Source of the DNA: CAVYPR01 sp052145775
GTDB lineage: Bacteria; Actinomycetota; Acidimicrobiia; Acidimicrobiales; RAAP-2
DNA length: 23,546 nt
Direction of reading: 5' to 3'
Assembly: GCA_052145775.1 (NCBI GenBank)
Contig: JBKQNY010000023.1
Location: 1-23,546 of the forward strand
How positions within the stretch are numbered: the stretch's first letter is position 1; each line of letters opens with the position of its first letter. The position numbers and the translations under genes were made by a program. Under the pieces are notes generated by a model, which saw only the letters and a program-made list of their open reading frames with translations, did no database searches and was not told where the DNA came from. This document shows, in pieces, positions 6,964-14,903 of the stretch.

Positions 6964-8417
6964 TCCTCACCGTCGACTTCGGGACCAGCGTCACCAAGGT
7001 GGCGCTGTGGACGGAGGACGGGCTGGTGGCCCTGGCCCGGGCCCAACTGGCGACCGCCCGGCCCGAGGTGGGGTGGGCCGAGCAGGACCCCTTCGGGTGG
7101 TGGACGGCGGTGGTGGTGGCCTGCGCCGACGCCCGCGCCGCCGCCCCGGCCGCCTTCGGGTCGGTGGAGGTCGTGAGCTGCTCGGCCGCCCGCCAGACCT
7201 TCGTGCCGCTGACGGCCGCGGCGGAGCCGCTGGGCAAGGGCCTCGTGTGGTCGGACCGGCGGGCCGTGGCCGAGGCGGCGGCGCTGGCTGACGCCCTCGG
7301 CGGGGACGAGGCCGTGCGACGGCGCACCGGCGTCCCGCTCGACGGGGGGGCCGTCGCCGCCAAGATCGCCTGGATCTCCGCCCACCAGCCGGGCCGCCTG
7401 GCGGCCAGCGACTGGCTGCTGTCGCCCAGGGACCTGGTGGTCTGGCGGCTGACCGGGGAGGTGCTCACCGACGCCACGCTGGCCTCGCGCACCGGCCTCT
7501 ACGACACCGGCGGCGAGGTGGTCCCCGAGCTGGCCGGCGCGGCTGCCGCCAAGCTCCCCCCCGTGGTGCCCTCCGACCACGTGGCCGGGGCCCTGCGGGC
7601 GGTGCCCGCCGCCGAGCTGGGGCTGCGGCCGGGGATCCCGGTGGTGATCGGGGCCGGCGACCGCCAGTGCGAGGTCCTCGGGGCCGGTGCCTCGCTCGAG
7701 CGCCCGATGGTCAGCTGGGGCACCACCGCCAACGTGTCGGTGCCCACCGGTGCGGACCGCCCCGACCCGCCGCCGGCCGGGGCCGTGGTCTCGCGCGCCG
7801 CCGACGGCGGGTGGATGCTCGAGGGCGGGCTCTCGGCGGCCGGCTCCTTCCTGGCCTGGCTGGGGCGGATCTGCGGCCGGGACTCCGACGACCTGGCGCG
7901 GTTGGCCGCGGACAGCCCGCCCGGGGCCCGGGGCGTGGTGGCCGTCCCCTGGCTCGACGGCGCCCGGGCCCCGTGGTGGCGCGACGACGCCCGGGCCGGC
8001 TTCGTCGGGCTGGCCTCGGCCCACGACGCCGGCGACCTGGCCCGCGCCGTCCTCGAGTCGGTGGCCTGGGAGGTCGAGCGCTGCCTGGTGGCCGTCACCT
8101 CGGGGCGTCCCGGCGGCCCGCCGGCGGTGGGCCTCACCCTGGGGGGTGCGGGGACCGGCGTCCCGCTCTGGGTGGACGTCCTCACCTCGATCACCGCGCT
8201 GCCCGCCACCCGCCGGCGCTCGGGCGAGGCGGCCTCGGCCGGGGCCGCCCTGCTCGGGGCCTCGGCGATCGGCCGCGCGCTCTCCCTCGACCAGCTCGAC
8301 CCGGTCGTGGCGGAGATCGAGCCCGACCCCTCCGGCATCGACCTCTACCGGGCACTGCGCCCGGTGGTCGACCGGGTGGCCGCGGCGGTCCTCGACCTCG
8401 GGCTCGGCGCCCCGTGA
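6960..8417 (+). CDS. FGGY-family carbohydrate kinase
   Basis: ATP-dependent sugar, polyol or sugar-acid kinase of the FGGY family, 485 residues, the usual length. The N-terminal phosphate-1 motif is VDFGTSVTKVALW (5-17), the catalytic aspartate is D234 in GAGDRQCEVLG, and the C-terminal adenosine-binding loop is LTLGGAGTGVPLW followed by GEAASAGAALLGA. The member is closest in feel to xylulokinase/gluconokinase-type FGGY proteins, but I cannot fix the substrate. The start is TTG at 6960, overlapping the aldolase stop by 4 bases; no better in-frame start keeps the DFGTS motif. It would phosphorylate the substrate that the neighbouring aldolase then cleaves. The LarA-like gene starts 13 bases after its stop. 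Confidence 0.92.
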   Translation: MILTVDFGTSVTKVALWTEDGLVALARAQLATARPEVGWAEQDPFGWWTAVVVACADARAAAPAAFGSVEVVSCSAARQTFVPLTAAAEPLGKGLVWSDRRAVAEAAALADALGGDEAVRRRTGVPLDGGAVAAKIAWISAHQPGRLAASDWLLSPRDLVVWRLTGEVLTDATLASRTGLYDTGGEVVPELAGAAAAKLPPVVPSDHVAGALRAVPAAELGLRPGIPVVIGAGDRQCEVLGAGASLERPMVSWGTTANVSVPTGADRPDPPPAGAVVSRAADGGWMLEGGLSAAGSFLAWLGRICGRDSDDLARLAADSPPGARGVVAVPWLDGARAPWWRDDARAGFVGLASAHDAGDLARAVLESVAWEVERCLVAVTSGRPGGPPAVGLTLGGAGTGVPLWVDVLTSITALPATRRRSGEAASAGAALLGASAIGRALSLDQLDPVVAEIEPDPSGIDLYRALRPVVDRVAAAVLDLGLGAP

Positions 8418-8430
8418 CGGGCCACCGCTG

Positions 8431-9684
8431 ATGCGCGTCCGCCTCCCCTACGGCCGCCGCCACCTCGACGTCGAGGTCCCCGACGACGCGGTGGTCGTCG
8501 AGCCGACCGACCGTCCCGGCCTTGTCGACGAGGGCCGGGCGGTCTCCGAGGCCCTGGCCGCGCCGGTCTCGGGCCCGCCGCTGGCCGGGCTGGTGGGAGC
8601 CGGCGACCGGGTGGCGGTGGTGTTCCCCGACATCACCCGCCCGATGCCCAACCGCACCGTCCTGCCCCCGCTGCTGGCCGACCTCGAGGGGCTGGGGGCG
8701 GGGCCCGAGCGCGTGGAGCTCCTGTGCGCCACGGGGACCCACCGGGCGGCCACCGACGGGGAGATGGTCGAGCTGGTGGGTGAGGAGATCGCCGGCCGCT
8801 ACCGCATCCACCAGCACCGGGCCGACGACCCGGCCCACGTGGTGGTGGGGCGGGTCGACGGGGTCGACGTCGCCCTCGACGCCCGCTATGTCGAGGCCGA
8901 CGTGCGCATCTGCACGGGCTTCGTCGAGCCCCACTTCTTCGCCGGGTTCAGCGGCGGGCCCAAGGGGGTCTGCCCGGGGCTGGCGGCCGCAGACACCATC
9001 CTCGAGGCGCACAGCCCGGCGCGCATCGCCGACCCCCGGGCGACCTGGCTGCGCACCGAGGGCAACCCGGTGCACGACTTCGTGCGTGCCGCCACCGCCC
9101 TCTGCCCACCCTCGCTCAGCGTGGACGTGACCCTCAACAGCCGCCACGAGCTCACCGCGGTCTTCGCCGGCCCGCTGCCCGACGGCCACCGGGCGGCCTG
9201 CGAGGCGGTCGAGCGGGCGGCGGTGCGGCGGGTGGGGGGCCGCTTCGACGTGGTGGTCGCCACCGGCGGCGGCCACCCCCTCGACCGCAACCTCTCCCAG
9301 GCGGTCAAGGGCATGGCCGCCGCCGAGCGGGTGGTGGCCGACGGCGGGACGGTCCTTTTGGCCGCGGCCTGCGGCGACGGTGTGCCGGCCGACGGCGCCT
9401 TCGCCCGCCTGCTGGCCGACGCGGCCACGCCGGACGACCTCGTCTCGGCCGCCGGACGCTCGGAGGCCGACCGCTGGCAGGCCCAGGTCATGGGGCGGGT
9501 CCTGCAGCGGGCGCGGGTGCGCCTGCACACCGACGGGCTGGCCGGCACCGAGGTCCGCGAGGCGCTCTTGGACCCCGTGGGCGACCTGTCCGAGGCGCTG
9601 CGCGAGGCGCTGGCGGCCGCCGGCGAGGGCGCCCGCTGCTGCGTGCTGCCGCAGGGACCGCTGGCCGTGGCCGAGGCCGACTGA
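8431..9684 (+). CDS. larA-like: LarA-type nickel-pincer-dependent racemase/epimerase
   Basis: LarA family protein of 417 residues. LarA enzymes use the nickel-pincer nucleotide (NPN) to racemise or epimerise 2-hydroxyacids such as lactate, malate and aldonates. The NPN and catalytic residues are visible: D67-ITR-70 (equivalent to DHTR), H104 in GTHR, H168 in EPHFFAGFSGGPKG, K178 as the covalent NPN lysine, and H194 in ADTILEAH as a Ni ligand. The spacing H168-K178-H194 equals that of H174-K184-H200 in Lactiplantibacillus LarA. The ATG lies 13 bases after the kinase stop. In this setting a sugar-acid C2 epimerase is more likely than lactate racemase (inference). The cofactor genes larB, larC and larE are absent here and must be elsewhere if the enzyme is active. 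Confidence 0.9.
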   Translation: MRVRLPYGRRHLDVEVPDDAVVVEPTDRPGLVDEGRAVSEALAAPVSGPPLAGLVGAGDRVAVVFPDITRPMPNRTVLPPLLADLEGLGAGPERVELLCATGTHRAATDGEMVELVGEEIAGRYRIHQHRADDPAHVVVGRVDGVDVALDARYVEADVRICTGFVEPHFFAGFSGGPKGVCPGLAAADTILEAHSPARIADPRATWLRTEGNPVHDFVRAATALCPPSLSVDVTLNSRHELTAVFAGPLPDGHRAACEAVERAAVRRVGGRFDVVVATGGGHPLDRNLSQAVKGMAAAERVVADGGTVLLAAACGDGVPADGAFARLLADAATPDDLVSAAGRSEADRWQAQVMGRVLQRARVRLHTDGLAGTEVREALLDPVGDLSEALREALAAAGEGARCCVLPQGPLAVAEAD

Positions 9685-9734
9685 GGCCCGAACAGGCTCA
9701 AACGGGCGTTCAGGTGCCCCCCCGGCGCCGACGG

Positions 9735-9740
9735 TACAGT
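9735..9740 (+). promoter_or_regulatory. Candidate -10 element TACAGT of a leaderless promoter
   Basis: TACAGT (TANNNT pattern) ends exactly 7 bases before the ATG of the MFS-LivF gene at 9748. That is the distance from -10 to transcription start, so the mRNA would begin at or near the start codon. No Shine-Dalgarno sequence is present in the gap, and no clear -35 is seen. Leaderless mRNAs of this layout are common in actinobacteria. An AACGGGCGTT palindrome (9701-9710) sits just upstream and could be an operator. Confidence 0.55.
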
Positions 9741-9747
9741 CTGGCCG

Positions 9748-11952
9748 ATGGCGGACCAGGTGCTGTTCGACTTCACGGTCCCCGACGAGCTGCTGCAGGA
9801 GGCGCTGTCGACCCACCGCGACCAGGCGGCGGTGGCCGACGTGGCCATGATGCCGGGCACCGGCGAGGGCAAGGCGCCGCCGCTCCTCGGCATCCTGCAT
9901 CGCTACGGCTACGCCCCCCTGGTCCTCCTCACGGCGGCGGCCATGGTGCCCGGCACCTTCGGCAACGGCATCGCCATCATCGGCAAGAACCTCGAGGCGT
10001 CGTTCCACATCCACAACACCGCGCTGGCGGCGATCGCCTTCGTGGCCCAGGTGGCCCAGCTGCTGTGGGCGGTGCCGCTCGCCCTCCTGGCCGACCGGGG
10101 CAGCCGCAAGCTGGTGGCCGCCGGCGCGCTGTTCGTCTTCTCCATCTTCGCCTCACTGATGGCGATCTCGCCCAACGTGTGGGCCTTCGCCTTCTTGTAC
10201 CTGGCGGCCTCGGTGGGGTCGGGGGTGAACAACACCGTCCACAACTCGTACCTGTCTGACGCCTACCCGACCGAGAGCCGGGGGCGCATCTTCAGCTGGC
10301 ACAACCTGGCCACACCGCTCTCGGCCACGGTCGGGATCCTCTTCTTCGGCTTCATCGTCACCGTCGCCCACAACTGGCGCTACGGCCTGCTGCTGGCCCT
10401 GGCTGGCATCCCCCTCAGCTTCGCCCTCCTCACCCTCAAGGAGCCCGACAAGGGGGCCAACGAGGCCAGCCACATCCTCAAGTCCTCGGGCATGGACGTC
10501 CAGTCCCAGCAGGAGAAGGCGCCGAGGGTCCTCCTGGGGCCGGCGGTCACCCGCCTGCTGCGGATCCGTTCCCTCTACTACGAGCTCATCGCCGTGGCCA
10601 TCCTGGGCTTCGCCGGTACCGGGGCCCCGCTCTTCGGCAGCCTCTTCTTCTCCGACAAGTTCCACCTCGACGTGGCCGGGCGCAGTGAGGTCTACGCCAT
10701 CATCGGCCTGGCCGCCTTCCTGGGGCTGCCGGTGGCGTACGTGGTGGGCGACCGCTACTTCCGCCGCGCCCCGCAGCGGCCACTGGTGATCTCGGGCATC
10801 TGCATCAGCGTTTACGGCATCTTGTACGTGGCCTCGCTCTACGTGCCCTCCCTGGGAGCCTGCGTGGCCCTGCAGACGCTGGCCAACGCGGCGGTGGCCC
10901 CGCTCGCCATCTGCATCTTTCTGACCCTGGCCGCCACCGCGCCGCCCGAGATGCGGACGATCTGCTTCGCCATGTTCGGCGTCTTCTCCCTGGTCTTCGG
11001 CGGGTTCACCGGGAGCGTCCTTCTGGGGGCGGTCTCCGACGCCGTGGGAGGACTGCACGGCATCGTGGTGGCCCTCACCCTGATCGGGCCGGTCTGCGTG
11101 CTGGGCGGGATCTTCCTCGTGGTGGGGTCGCGCTACGTGCGCGCCGACATCACCCTGGTGATCGAGGACGTCCTCGAGCGCTATGCCGAGGGCAAGCGGC
11201 GGGCCGCCGGCGGGGCCATCCCGGCCCTCCAGATCCACAACCTCGACTTCTTCTACGGCACCAACCAAGTCCTCTTCGACGTGAACCTCGAGGTGGCCGA
11301 GGGCGAGATGGTGGCCCTCTTAGGGACGAACGGGGCGGGCAAGTCGACGCTCCTGCGCGCGGTATCGGGGCTCGACCACCCCCACCGCGGGGTCATCCGC
11401 ATCTTCGGGGCCAACTGCACCTACCTCGAGCCCGAGCAGATCATCGACCTCGGGGTGTCGCTCCTGGTGGGCGGGAAGATGACCTTCCCCGGCCTCACCG
11501 TGCGCGACAACCTGCGCATCGGCGAGCACACCTTCCGCCGGGACAAGGCCCGGGCGGCCCGGGCCATCGACGAGGCGCTCGACGTCTTCCCCGAACTGGC
11601 CTCGCGTATCGACCAGCAGGCCGGCACCCTCTCGGGAGGCGAGCAGCAGATGCTGGCCCTCGCCCGCGTGATGATGACCAGACCGCGCCTGCTCATGGTC
11701 GACGAGCTGGCGCTCGGGCTCGCCCCCAAGACGGTCGACCGCCTGATGGGCATCGTGCGGGGGGTGAACGCCGAGGGGACGACGGTCATCCTGGTGGAGC
11801 AGAGCGTCAACCGGGCCATGCACCTGGCGGGCAGGGCGTTCTTCCTCGAGCGCGGCGAGGTCCGCTTCGACGGCCCGACCACCGAGCTGCTTGGGCGGTC
11901 CGACCTCCTGCGTCCGGTGTTCCTGGCCGAGGCCGGCACCGGACTGAGCTGA
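9748..11952 (+). CDS. MFS transporter fused to a LivF-type ABC ATPase
   Basis: A single 734-residue chain joins two transporter types. Residues about 55-465 are a major facilitator superfamily carrier with about 12 membrane segments and MFS motif A (LADRGSRK, 114-121). Residues about 493-734 are an ABC ATPase of the HAAT/LivF class: Walker A GTNGAGKST (526-534), signature LSGGEQQ (628-634), Walker B LLMVDEL (648-654) with the LivF-like LGLAP, and the VEQS switch region (683-686) typical of LivF rather than a His loop. A 45-residue soluble N-terminus and a charged linker (about 465-490) flank the carrier. Six bases separate it from the LivH-LivM fusion, so its ATPase probably serves as the LivF subunit of that importer. 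There is no stop or frameshift between the halves. What the MFS part moves is unknown. Confidence 0.92.
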   Translation: MADQVLFDFTVPDELLQEALSTHRDQAAVADVAMMPGTGEGKAPPLLGILHRYGYAPLVLLTAAAMVPGTFGNGIAIIGKNLEASFHIHNTALAAIAFVAQVAQLLWAVPLALLADRGSRKLVAAGALFVFSIFASLMAISPNVWAFAFLYLAASVGSGVNNTVHNSYLSDAYPTESRGRIFSWHNLATPLSATVGILFFGFIVTVAHNWRYGLLLALAGIPLSFALLTLKEPDKGANEASHILKSSGMDVQSQQEKAPRVLLGPAVTRLLRIRSLYYELIAVAILGFAGTGAPLFGSLFFSDKFHLDVAGRSEVYAIIGLAAFLGLPVAYVVGDRYFRRAPQRPLVISGICISVYGILYVASLYVPSLGACVALQTLANAAVAPLAICIFLTLAATAPPEMRTICFAMFGVFSLVFGGFTGSVLLGAVSDAVGGLHGIVVALTLIGPVCVLGGIFLVVGSRYVRADITLVIEDVLERYAEGKRRAAGGAIPALQIHNLDFFYGTNQVLFDVNLEVAEGEMVALLGTNGAGKSTLLRAVSGLDHPHRGVIRIFGANCTYLEPEQIIDLGVSLLVGGKMTFPGLTVRDNLRIGEHTFRRDKARAARAIDEALDVFPELASRIDQQAGTLSGGEQQMLALARVMMTRPRLLMVDELALGLAPKTVDRLMGIVRGVNAEGTTVILVEQSVNRAMHLAGRAFFLERGEVRFDGPTTELLGRSDLLRPVFLAEAGTGLS

Positions 11953-11958
11953 GTCGAG

Positions 11959-13995
11959 ATGTCTATCCCGGGGTTCGTGTTGGTCCAGGGTGTTGTCGTC
12001 GGGCTCAACTACGGCCTGCTGGCCCTCGGGTTGGTCCTCGTCTACAAGACCAACCGCGTCCTCAACTTCGCCCAGGGACAGCTCGGCGTGGTGGCCGCCG
12101 TCTTCCTGGTCAAGTGCACCAGCGGCTTCCACTTCAACTACTGGTTCTCGCTGATTCTGGCTGTCGGCCTGGCCGCGGCCATGGGCGCCCTGAGCGAACT
12201 CGTGCTGCGCCGGCTGTTCAACCGTCCGAGGGTGCTGGTCATGGTGGCCACCATCGGCCTGTCCCAGGTCCTGTTCGTCTTCACCGCTCTGCCGTTCATC
12301 CTCCCCCACAACCTCTCCAAGCCGTTCCCGGTGCCGTTCCACCTCTCGTTCACGATGGGCGGCTTCGTCTTCTCGCCGGGCGAGGTGCTGACCCTCATCG
12401 TGGCCCCGGTGGTGGCCCTGGCCCTGGCCGCCTTCGTCAGGTGGTCCCCGTGGGGGCTGGCCATCCGGGCGATGTCGGAGAACGCGGACTCGGCCCGCCT
12501 CTCTGGGGTCTGGGTGCGCCGCACCTCCACCATGGCCTGGACCCTGGCCGGCGTGCTCTCGGCCTTCACCGCCATCTTGGCCTCGCCCGGGCAGACCAGC
12601 GTCCTCACCCAGCCCCTCAGCCCCGACCTCCTGCTGTTCGCCCTCACCGCGGCCCTGGTCGGGGCCATGGTCAACCTGACCGTCGCCTTCATTTCGGGCA
12701 TCGCCGTGGGCGTCATCTACGAGGTGCTGGCCTGGAACATCTCCTCGACCGCGGCCGTGCAGACCATCATGTTCGCCCTCCTCCTCGGCGTGCTGCTGGT
12801 GCGAGTGGCCGCGCTGCGCAAGGGCTCGCGCACCGAGGAGCGCTCCACGTGGCTGCACGGCTCGAGCGGCATGTGGCGGGCCGGCAACGCCCTGCGGACC
12901 CGAGTTGGGACCGTCGGGGTCGTGACCACCGCGGTGGTGGCGCTCCTCCTGCCGCTGGTGCTGAGCGTGGGGAAGACCTACCTGCTCTCCCAGATCTGTA
13001 TCTACGCCGTCGTGGCGCTCTCCCTCACCGTGCTCACGGGGTGGGCCGGGCAGGTCTCCCTCGGTCAATTCGGGCTGGTGGCGGTGGGGGCGGTGATGGC
13101 GGCCCACCTCGGGGGGAGCATCCCGCTCGTCCTGCTGCTTCCCTTCGCCGGGGCGGTGACCGCGGTAGTGGCGGTGGCCGTGGGCCTCCCGGCGCTGCGG
13201 GTTCGGGGCCTCTACCTGGCCGTCTCCACCCTCGGGTTCGCGTTGTGGATGCAGGTGTCGGTGTTGGCCACCACCTGTTGGAACGTGCCGCTCATCGGCA
13301 AGCGCGTCTGCACCGGCCTACCGAACCCCGCCTCGACGTTGGTGGAGCGCCCGACCTTCTTCGGGCTCAGCCTCAACTCCACAAAGGCCTTCGCCTGGTT
13401 CTCGATCGGGATCCTCCTCGTCTCGCTGCTGATGGTGCGGGTGTGGCGGGACCGAGGCATCGCCCGGCGATTGGTGGCCGTGCGCGACAACGAGCACACG
13501 GCCGCGGCCTTCGGCATCCCCGTGGTGCGGACCAAGCTCCTGGCCTTCGCGCTCTCGGGGTTCATGGCCGGCTATGCCGGCGTGTGCCTGGCCTTTGCCA
13601 GTCAGCGGTTCAGCACAACCACCTTCAACCCCGGCGTGTCCATCCTGGTCGTCTCCATGGTGGTCATCGGAGGGCTCGGTTCTATCCCCGGGGCGGTGCT
13701 CGGTGCCGTGTACCTCGTGGGGCTGCCGGCCATCTTCGGCACCACCTCGACCATCCAATTCCTCACGAGCGGCTTCGGGCTGCTCGTCTTCCTGCTGTAC
13801 CTGCCTGGTGGGCTGGCCGAGGTCATGCACCGCCTGGGCGACGTGACCACCGACGGAGTGCGCTGGCTGCTCGACCGCCCCTCGGCCCGTTCGGGACCGC
13901 AGGTGCCCGGTACCGGCGACGGGGGCGTCGACGGGAACCTTGCGGCGATGGCCGCGACCGTCGAGCCCGCACCCACTGCCGGGGAGGCGGTGTGA
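11959..13995 (+). CDS. LivH-LivM fused permease of a branched-chain amino acid-type ABC importer
   Basis: Both membrane subunits of a HAAT-family ABC importer in one 678-residue protein. Residues 1 to about 285 are LivH-like (GLNYGLLALGLVLVYKTN then RVLNFAQGQLG). A charged linker of about 30 residues (RKGSRTEERS) follows. The rest, to about 640, is LivM-like (LTGWAGQVSLGQFG; LRVRGLYLAVSTLGFAL; RDNEHTAAAFGI, the ATPase-coupling loop; VVIGGLGSIPGAVLGA). A polar tail of about 40 residues ends the protein. It would form the full transmembrane pore. The ATG at 11959 has only a weak ribosome site, consistent with coupling to the upstream gene 6 bases away. Its stop overlaps the GTG start of the LivG gene. 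The substrate is set by the binding protein downstream and could be an amino acid, amide or carboxylate. Confidence 0.94.
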   Translation: MSIPGFVLVQGVVVGLNYGLLALGLVLVYKTNRVLNFAQGQLGVVAAVFLVKCTSGFHFNYWFSLILAVGLAAAMGALSELVLRRLFNRPRVLVMVATIGLSQVLFVFTALPFILPHNLSKPFPVPFHLSFTMGGFVFSPGEVLTLIVAPVVALALAAFVRWSPWGLAIRAMSENADSARLSGVWVRRTSTMAWTLAGVLSAFTAILASPGQTSVLTQPLSPDLLLFALTAALVGAMVNLTVAFISGIAVGVIYEVLAWNISSTAAVQTIMFALLLGVLLVRVAALRKGSRTEERSTWLHGSSGMWRAGNALRTRVGTVGVVTTAVVALLLPLVLSVGKTYLLSQICIYAVVALSLTVLTGWAGQVSLGQFGLVAVGAVMAAHLGGSIPLVLLLPFAGAVTAVVAVAVGLPALRVRGLYLAVSTLGFALWMQVSVLATTCWNVPLIGKRVCTGLPNPASTLVERPTFFGLSLNSTKAFAWFSIGILLVSLLMVRVWRDRGIARRLVAVRDNEHTAAAFGIPVVRTKLLAFALSGFMAGYAGVCLAFASQRFSTTTFNPGVSILVVSMVVIGGLGSIPGAVLGAVYLVGLPAIFGTTSTIQFLTSGFGLLVFLLYLPGGLAEVMHRLGDVTTDGVRWLLDRPSARSGPQVPGTGDGGVDGNLAAMAATVEPAPTAGEAV

Positions 13996-14903
13996 ACGCG
14001 GAACCCGAGAGCACGGGACCGGGGCCCGCCCTGCTCGAGTTGGAGGGACTGGTCGTCAACTTCGGGGGGGTCCACGCGGTGGACCACGTGAGCCTGACCG
14101 CAGAGCCCGGCTCGGTGGTGGGGCTCATCGGCCCCAACGGGTCAGGGAAGACCACGACCCTCGACGCCATATCGGGCAACGTCCACCTCCACGCGGGGTC
14201 GGTGCGGGTCAACGGCGAAGAGGTGACCGACTACCTGCCCGAGGAGCGCATCGCCGTCGGGGTGGTCCGATCCTTCCAGGACTGCCGGCTCTTCCCTGAG
14301 CTGACGGTGGAGGACATCCTGATGGTCTCCGAAGACGCTCGCCAACCGGTGGGCGTGGTCTCCTCCACCCTTCAGGCCCCGTGGGCACGGCGCGCCGAGC
14401 GCCGAAAGCGCCAGGACGTAAACCGGGTGATCGAGGCCTTCTCTCTGGGGAGATTCCGCAACCACCGGGCCGCCGAGCTGTCCACCGGGACCAGGCGTGT
14501 GGTCGACCTGGCTTCGATCGTGCTCGCCTCCCCGCGCCTGTTGCTTCTCGACGAGCCGACCGCCGGCATCGCCCAGCGCGAGGCGGAGGCGTTCGCGCCG
14601 CTCCTGCGCAGACTCCGTGAGGTGGCGGACTGTACGATCGTCCTCGTCGAGCACGACGTGGGGCTCGTCTTCGACCTCTGCTCGCAGGTGGTGGTGCTGG
14701 AGGCGGGCAAGGTCGTCTCGTCCGGGACCCCCGACGAGGTGAGCCGGGACCCGCGGGCCCTGGCCGCCTACCTCGGGGCGAGCGCCGAGGCACTGGCCGT
14801 CACCGGACCCACCGGGCACGACGGAGGAGCGAAGGATGGGGAGGGCGAAGGTGCGAAGGACGGCGGCGGGGACGGGGGGGAAGCCGGTGAAGGACAGGGC
14901 TGA
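13992..14903 (+). CDS. LivG-type ABC transporter ATP-binding protein
   Basis: ATPase subunit of 303 residues for the same importer. Walker A GPNGSGKTT is at 47-55, Walker B LLLLDEP at 183-189, and the switch histidine at H221 (VEHDVGLVF). The signature is LSTGTRR (163-169) instead of LSGGQ. It keeps the key Ser and second Gly and resembles a variant I associate with actinobacterial LivG proteins. The Q-loop region is VRSFQDCRLFPELTVEDIL. The last about 30 residues are a low-complexity Gly/Asp/Glu/Lys tail with repeated GAKDG units, not part of the ATPase fold. This tail is encoded where the frame overlaps the substrate-binding-protein gene. The GTG start at 13992 overlaps the LivHM stop (GTGA), so it is translationally coupled. 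Confidence 0.92.
   Translation: MNAEPESTGPGPALLELEGLVVNFGGVHAVDHVSLTAEPGSVVGLIGPNGSGKTTTLDAISGNVHLHAGSVRVNGEEVTDYLPEERIAVGVVRSFQDCRLFPELTVEDILMVSEDARQPVGVVSSTLQAPWARRAERRKRQDVNRVIEAFSLGRFRNHRAAELSTGTRRVVDLASIVLASPRLLLLDEPTAGIAQREAEAFAPLLRRLREVADCTIVLVEHDVGLVFDLCSQVVVLEAGKVVSSGTPDEVSRDPRALAAYLGASAEALAVTGPTGHDGGAKDGEGEGAKDGGGDGGEAGEGQG
14823..14829 (+). promoter_or_regulatory. Shine-Dalgarno GGAGGAG deciding the start of the substrate-binding protein
   Basis: GGAGGAG lies 6 nt upstream of ATG 14836, inside the LivG coding sequence. The later candidates GTG 14887 and ATG 14908 have poorer upstream sites. This supports the upstream start and a 68-base gene overlap. Confidence 0.7.

Noticed and set aside
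8191..10014. 607-codon open frame on the minus strand
   Set aside because: Shadow of the kinase and LarA genes caused by very high GC3; its His/Gly/Arg-rich composition resembles no protein family.
9748..11952. The MFS-LivF fusion as a sequencing or assembly artefact
   Set aside because: The frame is continuous through a plausible charged linker, codon bias is even, and both halves are complete. An artefact would need a missed stop and a missed start in frame.
11320..13107. 595-codon minus-strand frame rich in His, Gln, Asp and Glu
   Set aside because: Antisense to the MFS-LivF and LivHM genes, with low-complexity content typical of a GC-rich shadow.
12114..13991. Long plus-strand frame running into livG, which would give a 929-residue protein
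   Set aside because: The part before 13992 is a frame-shifted reading of livHM with Arg/Gly/Pro-rich sequence. The real LivG starts at GTG 13992.
14817..14900. GAAGG/GGAGG-like repeats as a tandem repeat element
   Set aside because: The repetition is short and irregular and is explained by the low-complexity LivG tail and a ribosome site.
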